NCBI RefSeq assembly: GCF_000969645.2
Contig: NZ_CP014222.1
Coordinates: forward strand, 3,165,740 to 3,229,739
DNA length: 64,000 nt
Origin: Janthinobacterium sp. B9-8
GTDB lineage: Bacteria; Pseudomonadota; Gammaproteobacteria; Burkholderiales; Chitinibacteraceae
Direction of reading: 5' to 3'
Shown: piece by piece, positions 18,281-30,090 of the stretch
How positions within the stretch are numbered: the stretch's first letter is position 1
Layout: each line of letters starts with the position of its first letter
The notes under the pieces: generated by a model
Databases searched by the model: none
Seen by the model: the letters and a program-made list of their open reading frames with translations, nothing else
Told to the model about the DNA's origin: nothing
Made by a program: the position numbers and the translations under genes

Positions 18281-18473
18281 TAGGGTCTGTTGACGTTTCA
18301 TTCACAATTGCGCTGAGCGAGGAAAAACCCTCGCACGCAGAGGGTTGACTGCATTTTTGGGGCTGCACTACGTTAAAAATCGCTAATGGTACTCGTGCCA
18401 TGTCGCAATTTTTCTTTGTTCAGCCCCAAAACTGTAGCTAACGCAGCCGTGAATGAAACACCAACAGACCCTA
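18281..18473. mobile_element. MITE-like element with 24-bp terminal inverted repeats
   Basis: This 193-bp element is bounded by TA. It begins TAGGGTCTGTTGACGTTTCA and ends with the inverted equivalent; after the TA, the two ends match over 24 bp with two mismatches. Inside is a nested inverted repeat, TTTTGGGGCTG against CAGCCCCAAAA, with a further AAAAATCGC/GCAATTTTT-type pairing, so it could fold as one long hairpin. It has no coding capacity. The TA border is typical of IS630/Tc1-type insertion; the assignment to that family is inference. It lies between arsR and arsC and ends 17 bp before the arsC start. Confidence 0.8.
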
Positions 18474-18490
18474 GTAATACGGAGAAAAGC

Positions 18491-18991
18491 GTGAGCAAAA
18501 TTTATAACGTTCTATTTATTTGCACCGGCAACTCAGCTCGAAGCCAAATGGCAGAAGCACTATTAAATAATCATGTAGGCCAGACGCGCTTTAAAGCTTA
18601 TAGCGCAGGCAGTCGGCCAAGTGGGCAGCTCAACCCACTGGCACTCGCCACACTGGAGCATGCAGGCGTTCCAACGGCTCATCTACGCAGTAAAAGCTGG
18701 GCAGAATTTGCCGTGGCGGATGCACCCCAAATGGATTTTATCTTTACGCTCTGTGATTCAGCCGCCGGTGAAGCCTGCCCGCTATGGCAAAGCCAGCCAA
18801 CACTGGCCCATTGGGGTATTGCTTCACCGGCTGAAGGAGCGGACGAAGCCGCTCAAAGCAAAGCCTTTTTTAACACCATGCTGATGTTAAAACGCCGAAT
18901 CGATGTTTTTACCTCCTTACCTATCGATAAATTAGACAATCTGGCCCTAAAGCTGCGCCTTGATGAAATAGGCCAAAAGGAAGAAAAATGA
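18491..18991 (+). CDS. arsC: arsenate reductase, low-molecular-weight phosphatase fold
   Basis: This 166-residue enzyme reduces arsenate to arsenite. The catalytic P-loop CTGNSARS lies near residues 11-18 (Cys nucleophile, Arg), and the general-acid region is [13 protein letters not shown], with cysteines suited to a disulfide relay. The GTG start at 18491 has GGAG six bases upstream. An upstream ATG at 18386 lies inside the MITE-like element and is rejected. The next gene overlaps by 4 bp, so arsC, gap and arsJ are one operon. The C-terminal tail beyond residue 135 is typical of arsenate reductases close to protein-tyrosine phosphatases. Confidence 0.9.
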   Translation: MSKIYNVLFICTGNSARSQMAEALLNNHVGQTRFKAYSAGSRPSGQLNPLALATLEHAGVPTAHLRSKSWAEFAVADAPQMDFIFTLCDSAAGEACPLWQSQPTLAHWGIASPAEGADEAAQSKAFFNTMLMLKRRIDVFTSLPIDKLDNLALKLRLDEIGQKEEK

Positions 18992-19998
18992 CTATCAAAG
19001 TAGGAATTAACGGCTTTGGCCGTATGGGCCGCTTAACGCTGCGCTCCGCCTGGGGCTGGCCCGATATTGAGTTTGTGCAGATCAACGATCCGGCAGGCGA
19101 CGCGGCCACCTTGGCGCATTTACTTAACTTTGATTCGGTACACGGGCGCTTTGCGCATAATGCTGAAGCAACTGCAAATGAAATCATCATTGGCGAACAG
19201 CGGATTAAAGTCAGCCACAATAAAGCAATTAGCGACACCGATTGGTCGGGCTGCGATGTGGTCATCGAAGCTTCGGGCAAAATGCGTAAAGTAGAGTTGC
19301 TGCAGGCCTATCTGGATCAAGGTGTAAAACGCGTAGTCGTCACCGCGCCAGTCAAAGAAGCCGGAGTCTTAAATGTGGTGGTTGGGGTGAATGATCATCT
19401 TTATGATCCAGCCCAGCACCACATTGTGACGGCCGCCAGCTGCACCACCAATTGCTTGGCTCCGGTCGTAAAAGTGATTCACGAGCAGATCGGCATCCGT
19501 CACGGCAGCATGACCACCATTCATGATCTGACCAATACTCAAACGATTATCGATGCGCCGCACAAAGACCTGCGCCGCGCCCGTTCTTGCGGCGCCAGCC
19601 TGATCCCCACCTCCACCGGATCAGCCACCGCCATTACTGAGATTTTCCCTGAGCTTAAGGGCCGCTTAAACGGCCATGCCGTGCGCGTGCCATTAACCAA
19701 TGCATCGCTCACCGATTGTGTATTTGAGCTGGAACGCGCCACCACCGTAGAGGAAGTCAACGGCCTGCTAAAAGCCGCATCCGAAACCTACCTGAAAGAT
19801 ATTCTGGGCTATGAAGAGCGCCCACTGGTATCCATCGACTACCGAGGCGACGCGCGCTCATCCATCATCGACGCGCTCTCTACCATGGTGATCAACGGCA
19901 CGCAGCTCAAGCTCTATGCCTGGTACGACAATGAATGGGGCTATGTGAATCGCACTGCAGAGTTGGTGAGGCTGGTGGGGCGAGATTTATCAGCATAG
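18988..19998 (+). CDS. ArsJ-associated glyceraldehyde-3-phosphate dehydrogenase
   Basis: This 336-residue GAPDH has the NAD-binding N-terminus [16 protein letters not shown], the catalytic SCTTNC motif at about residues 150-155, and the C-terminal [17 protein letters not shown]. It overlaps arsC by 4 bp (ATGA-type junction) and precedes arsJ. In such loci GAPDH uses arsenate in place of phosphate to make 1-arseno-3-phosphoglycerate, which ArsJ then exports. A glycolytic role is possible but less likely given the operon. Confidence 0.92.
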   Translation: MTIKVGINGFGRMGRLTLRSAWGWPDIEFVQINDPAGDAATLAHLLNFDSVHGRFAHNAEATANEIIIGEQRIKVSHNKAISDTDWSGCDVVIEASGKMRKVELLQAYLDQGVKRVVVTAPVKEAGVLNVVVGVNDHLYDPAQHHIVTAASCTTNCLAPVVKVIHEQIGIRHGSMTTIHDLTNTQTIIDAPHKDLRRARSCGASLIPTSTGSATAITEIFPELKGRLNGHAVRVPLTNASLTDCVFELERATTVEEVNGLLKAASETYLKDILGYEERPLVSIDYRGDARSSIIDALSTMVINGTQLKLYAWYDNEWGYVNRTAELVRLVGRDLSA

Positions 19999-20039
19999 AA
20001 ATACCCGCGCGAGCCTATTGCGCGCGTCGATCTAATTCA

Positions 20040-20073
20040 CTGCACGCCTGGGCACAAAGGCGTGCCCACCCTA
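20040..20073. repeat. short hairpin repeat between gap and arsJ
   Basis: GGGCAC and GTGCCC pair around AAAGGC, and CACGCC/GGCGTG offers an alternative pairing. This resembles widespread GTGGGCACGCC-type intergenic palindromes. Only one copy was noticed in the window. Confidence 0.45.
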
Positions 20074-20088
20074 CTCTTTTGGATAACC

Positions 20089-21285
20089 ATGTTCTCTCCG
20101 CAAATCCGCCAATATTTGATCATCACCGGTAATTACTGGGCCTTCACCCTCACCGATGGTGCGCTGCGGATGCTGGTGGTTTTGCATTTTCATCAGCTTG
20201 GATTTTCACCACTCAGCCTCGCCATGCTGTTTTTGTTTTACGAGATTTTTGGCGTGATCACCAATCTGATCGGGGGCTGGCTGGGTGCTAGGATTGGCTT
20301 AAATAAAACCATGAATATCGGCCTTGGCCTGCAAGTGTTTGCCCTGCTGGCACTCACCGTCCCCACGACCATGCTCACCGTGCCTTGGGTGATGGCGGCG
20401 CAAGCAATATCTGGAATCGCCAAAGATTTAAATAAAATGAGCGCTAAAAGCAGCATTAAAACACTGGTGCCTGCAGGTGCAGAAGGCAAGCTTTATCAAT
20501 GGGTAGCACTGTTAACTGGCTCTAAAAACGCACTCAAAGGCGTGGGATTTTTTCTAGGAGGGGTTTTGCTCACCCTGCTTGGCTTTGGCGGCGCTGTGCT
20601 ACTGATGGCGAGTTTATTACTCTTAGTATGGCTGGCCAGCGTGATCACGCTTAAAGAAGACTTAGGTAAGGCCAAGAATAAGCCCAAGTTCAGTGAGGTT
20701 TTTTCTAAAAGTAGGTCGGTGAATGTTTTATCCGCAGCGCGGCTTTTTTTATTTGGCGCACGTGATGTATGGTTTGTGGTGGCTTTACCGGTGTTTTTAT
20801 CGCAAACACTAGGCTGGAATCACCTTGATGTCGGTTCATTCTTTGCAGCATGGGTGATTGCCTATGGCGTGGTGCAATCCTTGGCCCCCTATTTGACTGG
20901 TAAAACATCCGGCCAAGTGCCCGATGGCAAAAGCGCTTTTATCTGGGCTTTACCGCTAGCCCTTGTGCCAGCAGGCATCGCAATCGCCATCAGCTACGGG
21001 CAAAATTTGCAGCTTATTATTGTTGGCGGTTTACTCTTATTTGGCGTTTTATTTGCCATTAATTCATCGCTGCATAGCTATTTAATTGTCAGCTATGCCA
21101 AAGACGACGGCGCATCGCTCGATGTCGGCTTTTACTACATGAGTAATGCCATGGGGCGCTTACTGGGCACGGTATTATCTGGCTGGGTGTTTCAAAACGC
21201 AGGATTAGCCGCTTGCCTGTGGATTTCAGCGGTGCTTATTGCCTTAGCTGCGGTGATTTCTACGGCTTTACCGCGGCATAATTAA
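20089..21285 (+). CDS. arsJ: ArsJ organoarsenical efflux MFS permease
   Basis: The 398-residue major-facilitator protein has about eleven to twelve membrane segments. The N-terminus is YLIITGNYWAFTLTDGALRM, and the loop KDLNKMSAKSSIKTLVP is typical of ArsJ. It exports 1-arseno-3-phosphoglycerate, made by the GAPDH encoded upstream; the export product then falls apart to free arsenate outside. The start at 20089 is preceded by a weak GGA; an ATG 27 bp upstream lies in the hairpin repeat and is less likely. Together with arsC this gives both reduction/arsenite export and direct arsenate export. Confidence 0.9.
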   Translation: MFSPQIRQYLIITGNYWAFTLTDGALRMLVVLHFHQLGFSPLSLAMLFLFYEIFGVITNLIGGWLGARIGLNKTMNIGLGLQVFALLALTVPTTMLTVPWVMAAQAISGIAKDLNKMSAKSSIKTLVPAGAEGKLYQWVALLTGSKNALKGVGFFLGGVLLTLLGFGGAVLLMASLLLLVWLASVITLKEDLGKAKNKPKFSEVFSKSRSVNVLSAARLFLFGARDVWFVVALPVFLSQTLGWNHLDVGSFFAAWVIAYGVVQSLAPYLTGKTSGQVPDGKSAFIWALPLALVPAGIAIAISYGQNLQLIIVGGLLLFGVLFAINSSLHSYLIVSYAKDDGASLDVGFYYMSNAMGRLLGTVLSGWVFQNAGLAACLWISAVLIALAAVISTALPRHN

Positions 21286-21376
21286 AATATAAGTACAACT
21301 TCAAACTCAGACTAGAGCACAACTTTAACTGTTCTAAAAAAATAAGAACTAAAAAACTCCCGCACAGAGATACATA

Positions 21377-22111
21377 ATGACACTCACCGCACAATTTTTT
21401 CGCTGGCATCGCTGGATAGGCTATCTAGTGGCATTTCAGGTTTTGGCATGGATGCTGGGCGGGCTGCTGTTTGCCTGGCTGCCTTTTCAGGAGTGGATTA
21501 AATGCGGCGAAGTGATGGAAAAACCACGCCAGCCACTACCTACCAATTGGGCAGCCCAGATCGGCCCCATGCCCACTGATAAAGGCGCTTTGCTCGGCGT
21601 GCAAAGCATCGCCACGGCCACCGGCCCAGCACTTAAACTACGTTTTGAAAAAGAAGAGCTGGTCTTGAGCGCGGCAGGCGGTGCAGTCACGGCAGCCAGT
21701 GCCAGCAATATCAGCCAGTTTGCCCGCAGTATCTATAAAGGCGAAGGTAAGCTGCTCGACGTGGTTAAGATCAAAGAAGCCCCGCGCCGCCTTGGCATGG
21801 TGCACGAGTTTTCTGCCCGCCAAAATGTATGGGTGGCACAATTTGATGATGCGCTGCAAAGCCGTTTTTACTTTGACGGCCAGAGCGGCGAGCTATTAGC
21901 TGCCCGCAACGAAGCGTGGGTGATTTACGACTTTTTCTGGCGTTTACATGTAATGGATTACAGCGAGGGCGAGGATTTTAACAACAGCCTCTTACGCGGC
22001 ACCTCCATCGTCGCCATGGGGCTAACCATTACCGGCTTTGCACTGAGCTTTTTTGCGATCAGGCGGAGCTGGCGGAGGAGGAAAACATCCAAGACTACCG
22101 CTCGGGTGTAA
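21377..22111 (+). CDS. PepSY-domain membrane protein
   Basis: The 244-residue protein has an N-terminal helix (FFRWHRWIGYLVAFQVLAWM), typical of PepSY-associated TM proteins. A periplasmic portion of about 160 residues follows, with a PepSY-like beta region (QSRFYFDGQSGELLAARNEA), and then a second TM near residues 210-230 before an Arg/Lys-rich cytoplasmic tail. The pattern WRLHVMDY near residue 190 is common in the PepSY_TM class associated with iron reduction or uptake. It is 91 bp after arsJ; a functional link to arsenic is not established. The TonB receptor on the opposite strand a few kb away could suggest an iron connection. Confidence 0.8.
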   Translation: MTLTAQFFRWHRWIGYLVAFQVLAWMLGGLLFAWLPFQEWIKCGEVMEKPRQPLPTNWAAQIGPMPTDKGALLGVQSIATATGPALKLRFEKEELVLSAAGGAVTAASASNISQFARSIYKGEGKLLDVVKIKEAPRRLGMVHEFSARQNVWVAQFDDALQSRFYFDGQSGELLAARNEAWVIYDFFWRLHVMDYSEGEDFNNSLLRGTSIVAMGLTITGFALSFFAIRRSWRRRKTSKTTARV

Positions 22112-22175
22112 GTCGCTCATTTGCGCAACTTTTTAAAAAAATGAATCCATACCATCAATAGATAGAGCGCTAATT

Positions 22176-22288
22176 CTTAAACCACAGAGAGCACAGAGGA
22201 CACAGAGTTTCACAGAGAAAATCCACAATTAGATGGTTTTCTCTGAGTACCTCTGTGCCCTCGTTTTACTCTGTGGTTCAAGGTTTAA
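22176..22288. repeat. CACAGAG-type palindromic dispersed repeat, copy B (full length)
   Basis: It starts TTCTTAAACCACAGAGAGCA and ends CTCTGTGGTTCAAGGTTTA, with internal CACAGAGTTTCACAGAG and GGTTTTCTCTGAG. The two halves are complementary. It lies in the convergent gap between the PepSY gene and chrA. Confidence 0.8.
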
Positions 22289-22322
22289 CTTGCATGCCTA
22301 AGTGATTACTATATTTTCTACT

Positions 22323-23675
22323 TTATAGAACTGACCCCATCTTCAAAACCAGCCCCAGCAAAGCGCACACCAAAATCACATGAATCACCGATATTTTATA
22401 TCGGAACAAAGCCACTGCCGCAGCCAAAGCAATCAGCGCTGATATCCAATCAAACGCGCCAGCAAAGCCTTTAGGCCACAGCACGTGATAGCCGAAAAAC
22501 AGCGCCAGATTTAAAATCACCCCAACTACGGCAGCAGTAATGGCGGTGAGCGGCGCGGTGAATTTCAGATCGTTATGTGTCGATTCCACCATAGGCCCAC
22601 CGGCCAGAATAAAAATAAACGAAGGCAAAAAGGTAAACCATGTGACCAAGGTGGCCGCAGCCGCTCCCGCCCAAAACAAGCTATCCGGCCCGAATAATCC
22701 CTTGCTGTAGCCACCAATAAATCCCACAAAGGCCACCACCATAATCAAGGGGCCAGGGGTCGTTTCACCCAGCGCTAATCCATCTATCATTTGCACCGGC
22801 AGCAACCAGCCATAATGATCCACCGCCCCCTGATACACATAGGGCAGCACCGTATACGCTCCACCAAAGGTCAACAAGGCTGCCTTGCTAAAGAACCAAG
22901 CCATTTGTGTAAAGGTATGCTCCCAGCCGTAGCTTGCGAGTAACAGCCCCATAGGAATCAGCCAAAGCAGCAGGCCTGCGATGGCGATTTTAATTAAGCC
23001 AGCCCAACGAAAACGCGCATGTTCTGGCGTTGGCGTGTCGTCATCAATCAGCGCAGGGCCAAAAGAGAGATCAGCCTTACCGTGGCCACCGCCCAGACTA
23101 AACTGCTCAGGGGCCATACGCCCACCGATATAGCCAACTAAAGCGGCCACCGCCACAATCACGGGAAAAGGCAGTTTTAAAGCAAATATGGCAATAAAAG
23201 ATGCGGTGGCAATCGCCCACAGCGTATTGTTTTTAAGCGCCCGAGAGCCAATGCGATGAGCAGCTTGCAGCACAATCGCCGTAACCGCAGGCTTAATCCC
23301 GTAAAACAATCCCGCCACCAAGGGCAGATTGCCAAAGGCGATATAGACCCATGAAAGCGCAATCAGAATAAATAAGGATGGCAAAACGAATAGCAGGCCC
23401 GCAGCTATGCCACCACGGGTTTTGTGCATCAGCCAGCCGATATATGTCGCCAGCTGCTGCGCCTCGGGGCCGGGCAAGACCATGCAGTAATTCAGCGCAT
23501 GCAGAAATCGCCGCTCAGAAATCCAGCGCCGCCGCTCTACCAGCTCTTGGTGCATGATAGAAATTTGCCCAGCAGGCCCGCCAAAGCTAATCAAACCTAA
23601 TTTCAGCCAGAATAAAAAAGCCTGCCAAAAGCTCACTGCTTGCAGTGCTGACTGGGGCGTTTCAAGCTGGGACAT
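22323..23675 (-). CDS. chrA: chromate transporter, two-domain ChrA
   Basis: This 450-residue membrane protein of the CHR family has two homologous halves. The N-terminal half carries FWLKLGLISFGGPAGQISIM, and the C-terminal half (from about residue 250) carries KAALLTFGGAYTVLPYVYQG. Both halves have the FGG motif, and PGPEAQQLATYIGWL follows in the first. It effluxes chromate. The start at 23675 has AGGA five bases upstream and is preferred to an ATG at 23711. It lies 38 bp after the TonB-receptor gene on the same strand, so the two are probably cotranscribed, which is unusual. Confidence 0.92.
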   Translation of the reverse strand: MSQLETPQSALQAVSFWQAFLFWLKLGLISFGGPAGQISIMHQELVERRRWISERRFLHALNYCMVLPGPEAQQLATYIGWLMHKTRGGIAAGLLFVLPSLFILIALSWVYIAFGNLPLVAGLFYGIKPAVTAIVLQAAHRIGSRALKNNTLWAIATASFIAIFALKLPFPVIVAVAALVGYIGGRMAPEQFSLGGGHGKADLSFGPALIDDDTPTPEHARFRWAGLIKIAIAGLLLWLIPMGLLLASYGWEHTFTQMAWFFSKAALLTFGGAYTVLPYVYQGAVDHYGWLLPVQMIDGLALGETTPGPLIMVVAFVGFIGGYSKGLFGPDSLFWAGAAAATLVTWFTFLPSFIFILAGGPMVESTHNDLKFTAPLTAITAAVVGVILNLALFFGYHVLWPKGFAGAFDWISALIALAAAVALFRYKISVIHVILVCALLGLVLKMGSVL

Positions 23676-23713
23676 AAGATCCTTTGGGGGCTGGGGATTA
23701 GATGGCGGCATTC

Positions 23714-25885
23714 TTATAAACGCATTTCTAAAACCGCCCGCGCCGTCATCTCGCTTTGGCTGGTGGTCGTTTGCTGGCGAGTTCCGTTTTGATCCGCATA
23801 AAGAGATTCGGCGATATGATCTTCAGCCAATATATTGGCAAATGAAATACGCAATTGCATCGCAGGGCTGATTTTCCATAAGCCATATACATCGAGCGTT
23901 CGTTTAGCTGGGTTGATTGCAGTTTGGGTATTTGAAAGCCGGGTTGTCGCCGCACTCTGAAAATTATAATTGCCGCCTAAAGTCAGCACGTCACCCGGCA
24001 ATTTATAATCCACACCAAAATTAGCACTGATAGGCGTTTGTTGATCCAAGCGATTATCTGGTCCTGCTATTGATTCGACTTCCGACCAATTGGCTGCCAC
24101 ATTAGCGCGAATATCTAAAGCAGGTGCATCAGGCCAATATTGTTTTACATTAAATTTGGCTTCTAATTCTAAGCTGCGCAACAGAGCGCGGCCCTGATTA
24201 AAGGGTTGAGAAACCCACTGTCCATTTATTTTCATCAGAGATGGCAAAATCACATCATCAATTTGCCGCGCATAAATACTGGCACTCAGCACGCCGCCTT
24301 TTTCCAGATAATGCTCAATTGCCAAATCAGCGCCCCAAGCTAATTCTGGGCGTAAATCCGGATTACCCTTAGTGTCTGGCGTGGTAGAGCTATTGTCATT
24401 AGCCACATTACGCCGTGGAATTAAATCGCGGGTATTGGGCGCTTTATAGGTGCGACTCAGCGCAAATCTCAGCTGATCTTTCTCAGCGAATTTCCATAGC
24501 GTTTGCAAAATAGGGCTAAGCACCGTAGAGCGATTAGCCACATCATCCAAACTATTGCCCTCGCTTTGCGTAGCAATCCCTTCCCAGCGCAAGCCCATAT
24601 AGAGCGACCATTGCGGCAAGATCTCCCATTCATCCTGAGCAAATACAGCAAGGCGTTCTACCTTGGCGGTATATGAATCATCCCGATAAACACTGGGTTT
24701 ACCATAGGTTATTTCCTGCCTGAGCCTATCCTCGGCGCGCCAATTATATTCCCCCTCCCAGCCGGTAACAAAAGAATGGCCCTCAATATAGCCATTTAAA
24801 TATTTGCCACTCAGGCTAAGGCCGTAATCACTAGCAAGCGAGTTGATATTTCGGCTAAGCGCAGGCAAATCTTTTGCATCAAAACCTTCTAGCTGGCTAT
24901 CTGATTCTCGCCGGTTATAAGTGGCACCCAGCTTGAGATCAAGCTTGGCTCCGCTCGCAAGCTGATGCAAGACACTCAGTTTGCTTCTAAATTGGCTGCT
25001 GTCAGAAACGCTGCGGATAAAATCCCGAACCAAAGGGGGCTGCTCACCCAAACCAGTTAGCCTGAACTCTTCCCCGCCCCCTTCCGAGTGCTGCAAGCGT
25101 AATAAACTCTCAAGATTAATACTGTCGCCATGGCCCAAATCCCACATCAGCCTTGGCGCAAGATTAAGCCTGTCGCTTTGCCCAAAGTCTCTTTTACTGG
25201 TCACTCGTGCCAGCCGCAGCTGGCCTGCCGCATTAAGCTCTTCTTGATCGACTTGGGATAAATCTATGTTTTTGCTGCGGCCAATTCCGCCAGATATCGT
25301 ATAAGAAAAATCACCATCACGATCTGAAAAAAGACCATCGATGCCAAGGCCTGGCTCGCCACCATCACTGGAAGCGGCCAGCTTGATATCGCGGCGGGAC
25401 ATATCCACTTTTCTTTTTAAGATGATATTAATCGAGCCGGCAATCGCCTGCGTGCTGGCATCCGCAGTGGCAGCACGGGCCACTTCGATGCGCTCAATTA
25501 ATTCAGGGGAAATAGAATCTAAAGAAAACCCGGGCGGGGCACGTTCACCATTGAGCATCACCTGCGTGTAGCCACTGCCAAGGCCGCGCATCCGCACCTC
25601 GCCGCCCTTGCCCTGCACGCCACGCACACTAATTCCTGGCACGCGCTTTAAAACATCTACCAGGCTGCTATCGCCATAACGCACGATATCCGCCTCTAAA
25701 ATAACGGTTTTCGTCGCCGTTGAGCTGCGTCTGTCATCCGCATTCTTATGCCCAAGCACTTCAATGCGCTGCACTTTATTAATTGAAGCAGGGGGATCAG
25801 GGGAATCGCCCAAGCGCTCTTCAGCTTTGGCACTCAATGCAATAAAACAAAGAATCAGAAAATGAATTGGGGCGCGAAGAGTCAT
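23714..25885 (-). CDS. TonB-dependent outer-membrane receptor
   Basis: The 723-residue protein has a signal peptide (MTLRAPIHFLILCFIALSAK). A plug domain lies at about residues 50-160 (VDVLKRVPGISVRG, GLGSGYTQVMLNGERAPPG), with a beta-barrel to the C-terminus. A candidate TonB box lies near IEVLG. The barrel region around NPDLRPELAWGADLAIEHYL is typical of siderophore/TonB receptors with an ELAWGADL-type motif. It imports an unidentified ligand. The start at 25885 gives the proper signal peptide; the reading from 25933 adds residues ahead of it. The downstream partner is chrA. Ligand is unknown; no Fur box was identified upstream. Confidence 0.9.
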   Translation of the reverse strand: MTLRAPIHFLILCFIALSAKAEERLGDSPDPPASINKVQRIEVLGHKNADDRRSSTATKTVILEADIVRYGDSSLVDVLKRVPGISVRGVQGKGGEVRMRGLGSGYTQVMLNGERAPPGFSLDSISPELIERIEVARAATADASTQAIAGSINIILKRKVDMSRRDIKLAASSDGGEPGLGIDGLFSDRDGDFSYTISGGIGRSKNIDLSQVDQEELNAAGQLRLARVTSKRDFGQSDRLNLAPRLMWDLGHGDSINLESLLRLQHSEGGGEEFRLTGLGEQPPLVRDFIRSVSDSSQFRSKLSVLHQLASGAKLDLKLGATYNRRESDSQLEGFDAKDLPALSRNINSLASDYGLSLSGKYLNGYIEGHSFVTGWEGEYNWRAEDRLRQEITYGKPSVYRDDSYTAKVERLAVFAQDEWEILPQWSLYMGLRWEGIATQSEGNSLDDVANRSTVLSPILQTLWKFAEKDQLRFALSRTYKAPNTRDLIPRRNVANDNSSTTPDTKGNPDLRPELAWGADLAIEHYLEKGGVLSASIYARQIDDVILPSLMKINGQWVSQPFNQGRALLRSLELEAKFNVKQYWPDAPALDIRANVAANWSEVESIAGPDNRLDQQTPISANFGVDYKLPGDVLTLGGNYNFQSAATTRLSNTQTAINPAKRTLDVYGLWKISPAMQLRISFANILAEDHIAESLYADQNGTRQQTTTSQSEMTARAVLEMRL

Positions 25886-26018
25886 GACTAAACAAGAAAA
25901 ATACAATAACCGTACTATGCCATGACAATCCAAGCGACATTCTATTTATATCGCATATAAATAGATTAAATAATGCAATACAGCAGATCAATTGCACTCA
26001 AAGATATATGACTTATGA

Positions 26019-26711
26019 CTAATTTATTTCAGAAATCCACTTTAATAAACCCACTTCAGCCGTTTCTTCCATACAAATCACCCCAGAAGCTCTTGCAGCT
26101 GCGGGGATATTCTTATCAATAAAAATAATTTGCGGATATTTCCCCGCAGAGCGAATCATCGCAATCGGATTCACCACATTCAGACTAGTGCCCACAATAA
26201 CAAAAGTATCCGTGCTTTTTAAATCTTCAATCAGCCAATGTAATACCTCATACTCCGGTGCCATTTCTCCAAAAAATACAATGCCGGGCTTTACCATTAC
26301 GCTGCCGCAAGCCGCGCATTCACTCGGCTCAAATACATGATCGGCAATATCCCAATAGTGATAACACTGAGCGCACGACATCTGATCCACTCTGCCATGC
26401 AAATGTAATACATCAGCAGTGCCCGCCGCTTCATGCAATAAATCAATATTGGTGGTAATCACTTTAACGGGCTGTTGTTGCTGTAATTTTGCAATCGCTA
26501 AATAGCCAGCATGAGGTTTTGCCACGGCATATTGCAATTTACGCTCGTTATAAAACTGGAAAGTTAAATCACGGATATTCTGCTCTTTAATAAACCGGGG
26601 GAAATTACATACCTGATTAATATCATAATTCTCCCAAAGCCCACCTGTATCCCTAAAAGTAGGCAAACCCGAATCCGCCGCCATTCCCGCACCGGTAAAA
26701 ATATAAATCAT
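26019..26711 (-). CDS. Sir2-family NAD-dependent protein deacylase (short form)
   Basis: The 230-residue sirtuin starts directly at the Rossmann motif FTGAGMAADSGLPTFRD. It has the NAD/catalytic segment TTNIDLLHEAAG and the catalytic His in LHLHGRV, and four zinc cysteines in two pairs (CAQC and CAAC) around residues 110-140. PGIVFFGEMAP and VGTSLNVVNP follow. Two changes from canonical sirtuins are visible: GAGxS is GAGMA, and the TQNID Gln is Thr. These could lower or change activity. The RBS AGGAG lies nine bases upstream of the ATG. The gene is isolated between the TonB receptor and the rRNA operon. Confidence 0.85.
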   Translation of the reverse strand: MIYIFTGAGMAADSGLPTFRDTGGLWENYDINQVCNFPRFIKEQNIRDLTFQFYNERKLQYAVAKPHAGYLAIAKLQQQQPVKVITTNIDLLHEAAGTADVLHLHGRVDQMSCAQCYHYWDIADHVFEPSECAACGSVMVKPGIVFFGEMAPEYEVLHWLIEDLKSTDTFVIVGTSLNVVNPIAMIRSAGKYPQIIFIDKNIPAAARASGVICMEETAEVGLLKWISEIN

Positions 26712-26735
26712 CGCATTCGCTCCTGTTTGGCCTTA

Positions 26736-26749
26736 AATATCATGATATT
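26736..26749. promoter_or_regulatory. 14-bp perfect palindrome upstream of the sirtuin gene
   Basis: AATATCATGATATT lies 24 bp before the sirtuin start codon, a usual place for a repressor site. No regulator is identified. Confidence 0.35.
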
Positions 26750-26811
26750 AATCATACGCTCATGCGAGTATTGCGATGGGCTTAGGTAGATTTAGGGTAG
26801 ATTTGAGGTAG

Positions 26812-26843
26812 GTCGGGTTAGCAGCCTTACCGCGTAACCCGAC
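26812..26843. repeat. GTCGGGTTA-type hairpin repeat
   Basis: GTCGGGTTA and TAACCCGAC form 9-bp arms around a 14-base loop, next to the rRNA operon terminator. It resembles common proteobacterial intergenic GTCGGGTTA palindromes. No second copy was seen here. Confidence 0.5.
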
Positions 26844-26899
26844 AGCAAACCACAGAGGCTTGATTTTGTAATTGCACTACAGCGGCTTTCCTTGCGCGC

Positions 26900-26935
26900 A
26901 AAGCAAAACCCCCGCCTCTTTCGAGTACGGGGGTT
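26900..26935 (-). terminator. terminator of rRNA operon 1
   Basis: On the minus strand AACCCCCG and CGGGGGTT form an 8-bp stem, followed by TTTTGCTTT. It is immediately downstream of the 5S gene. An identical copy lies at 63509-63544. Confidence 0.88.
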
Positions 26936-26952
26936 CTGTTTACTGCATAAGG

Positions 26953-27068
26953 TGTCTGGCAATGACCTACTTTCACACAGGTAATCTGCACTATCATCGG
27001 CGCTAAGGTGTTTCACTGTCCTGTTCGGGATGGGAAGGAGTGGGACCACCTCGCTATGGTCGCCAGAC
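26953..27068 (-). rRNA. rrf: 5S ribosomal RNA (operon 1)
   Basis: Complementary ends GTCTGGC and GCCAGAC form helix I. The interior has TGGTCCCACTCC, CCCGAACAGGACAGTGAAAC and GCGCCGATGATAGTG in the right order. Length is about 116 nt, as for betaproteobacterial 5S. It lies 132 bp after the 23S gene. Confidence 0.95.
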
Positions 27069-27200
27069 TTTAACGGGTTAACACGTTGTGCTTATTGCTC
27101 CACAACGCATTCAGTTCAATAGAAGAAGTAATTCAATACTCAAACTTAACTCTTAATCTGGGTAGATTATACCGTCGCGCACACGCGTCTCAGGTTATAG

Positions 27201-30090
<2,890 letters not shown>

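Noticed and set aside
18386..18490. ATG start for arsC inside the MITE-like element
   Set aside because: It would add 35 residues from the element. GTG at 18491 has a good GGAG site and gives the normal ArsC N-terminus.
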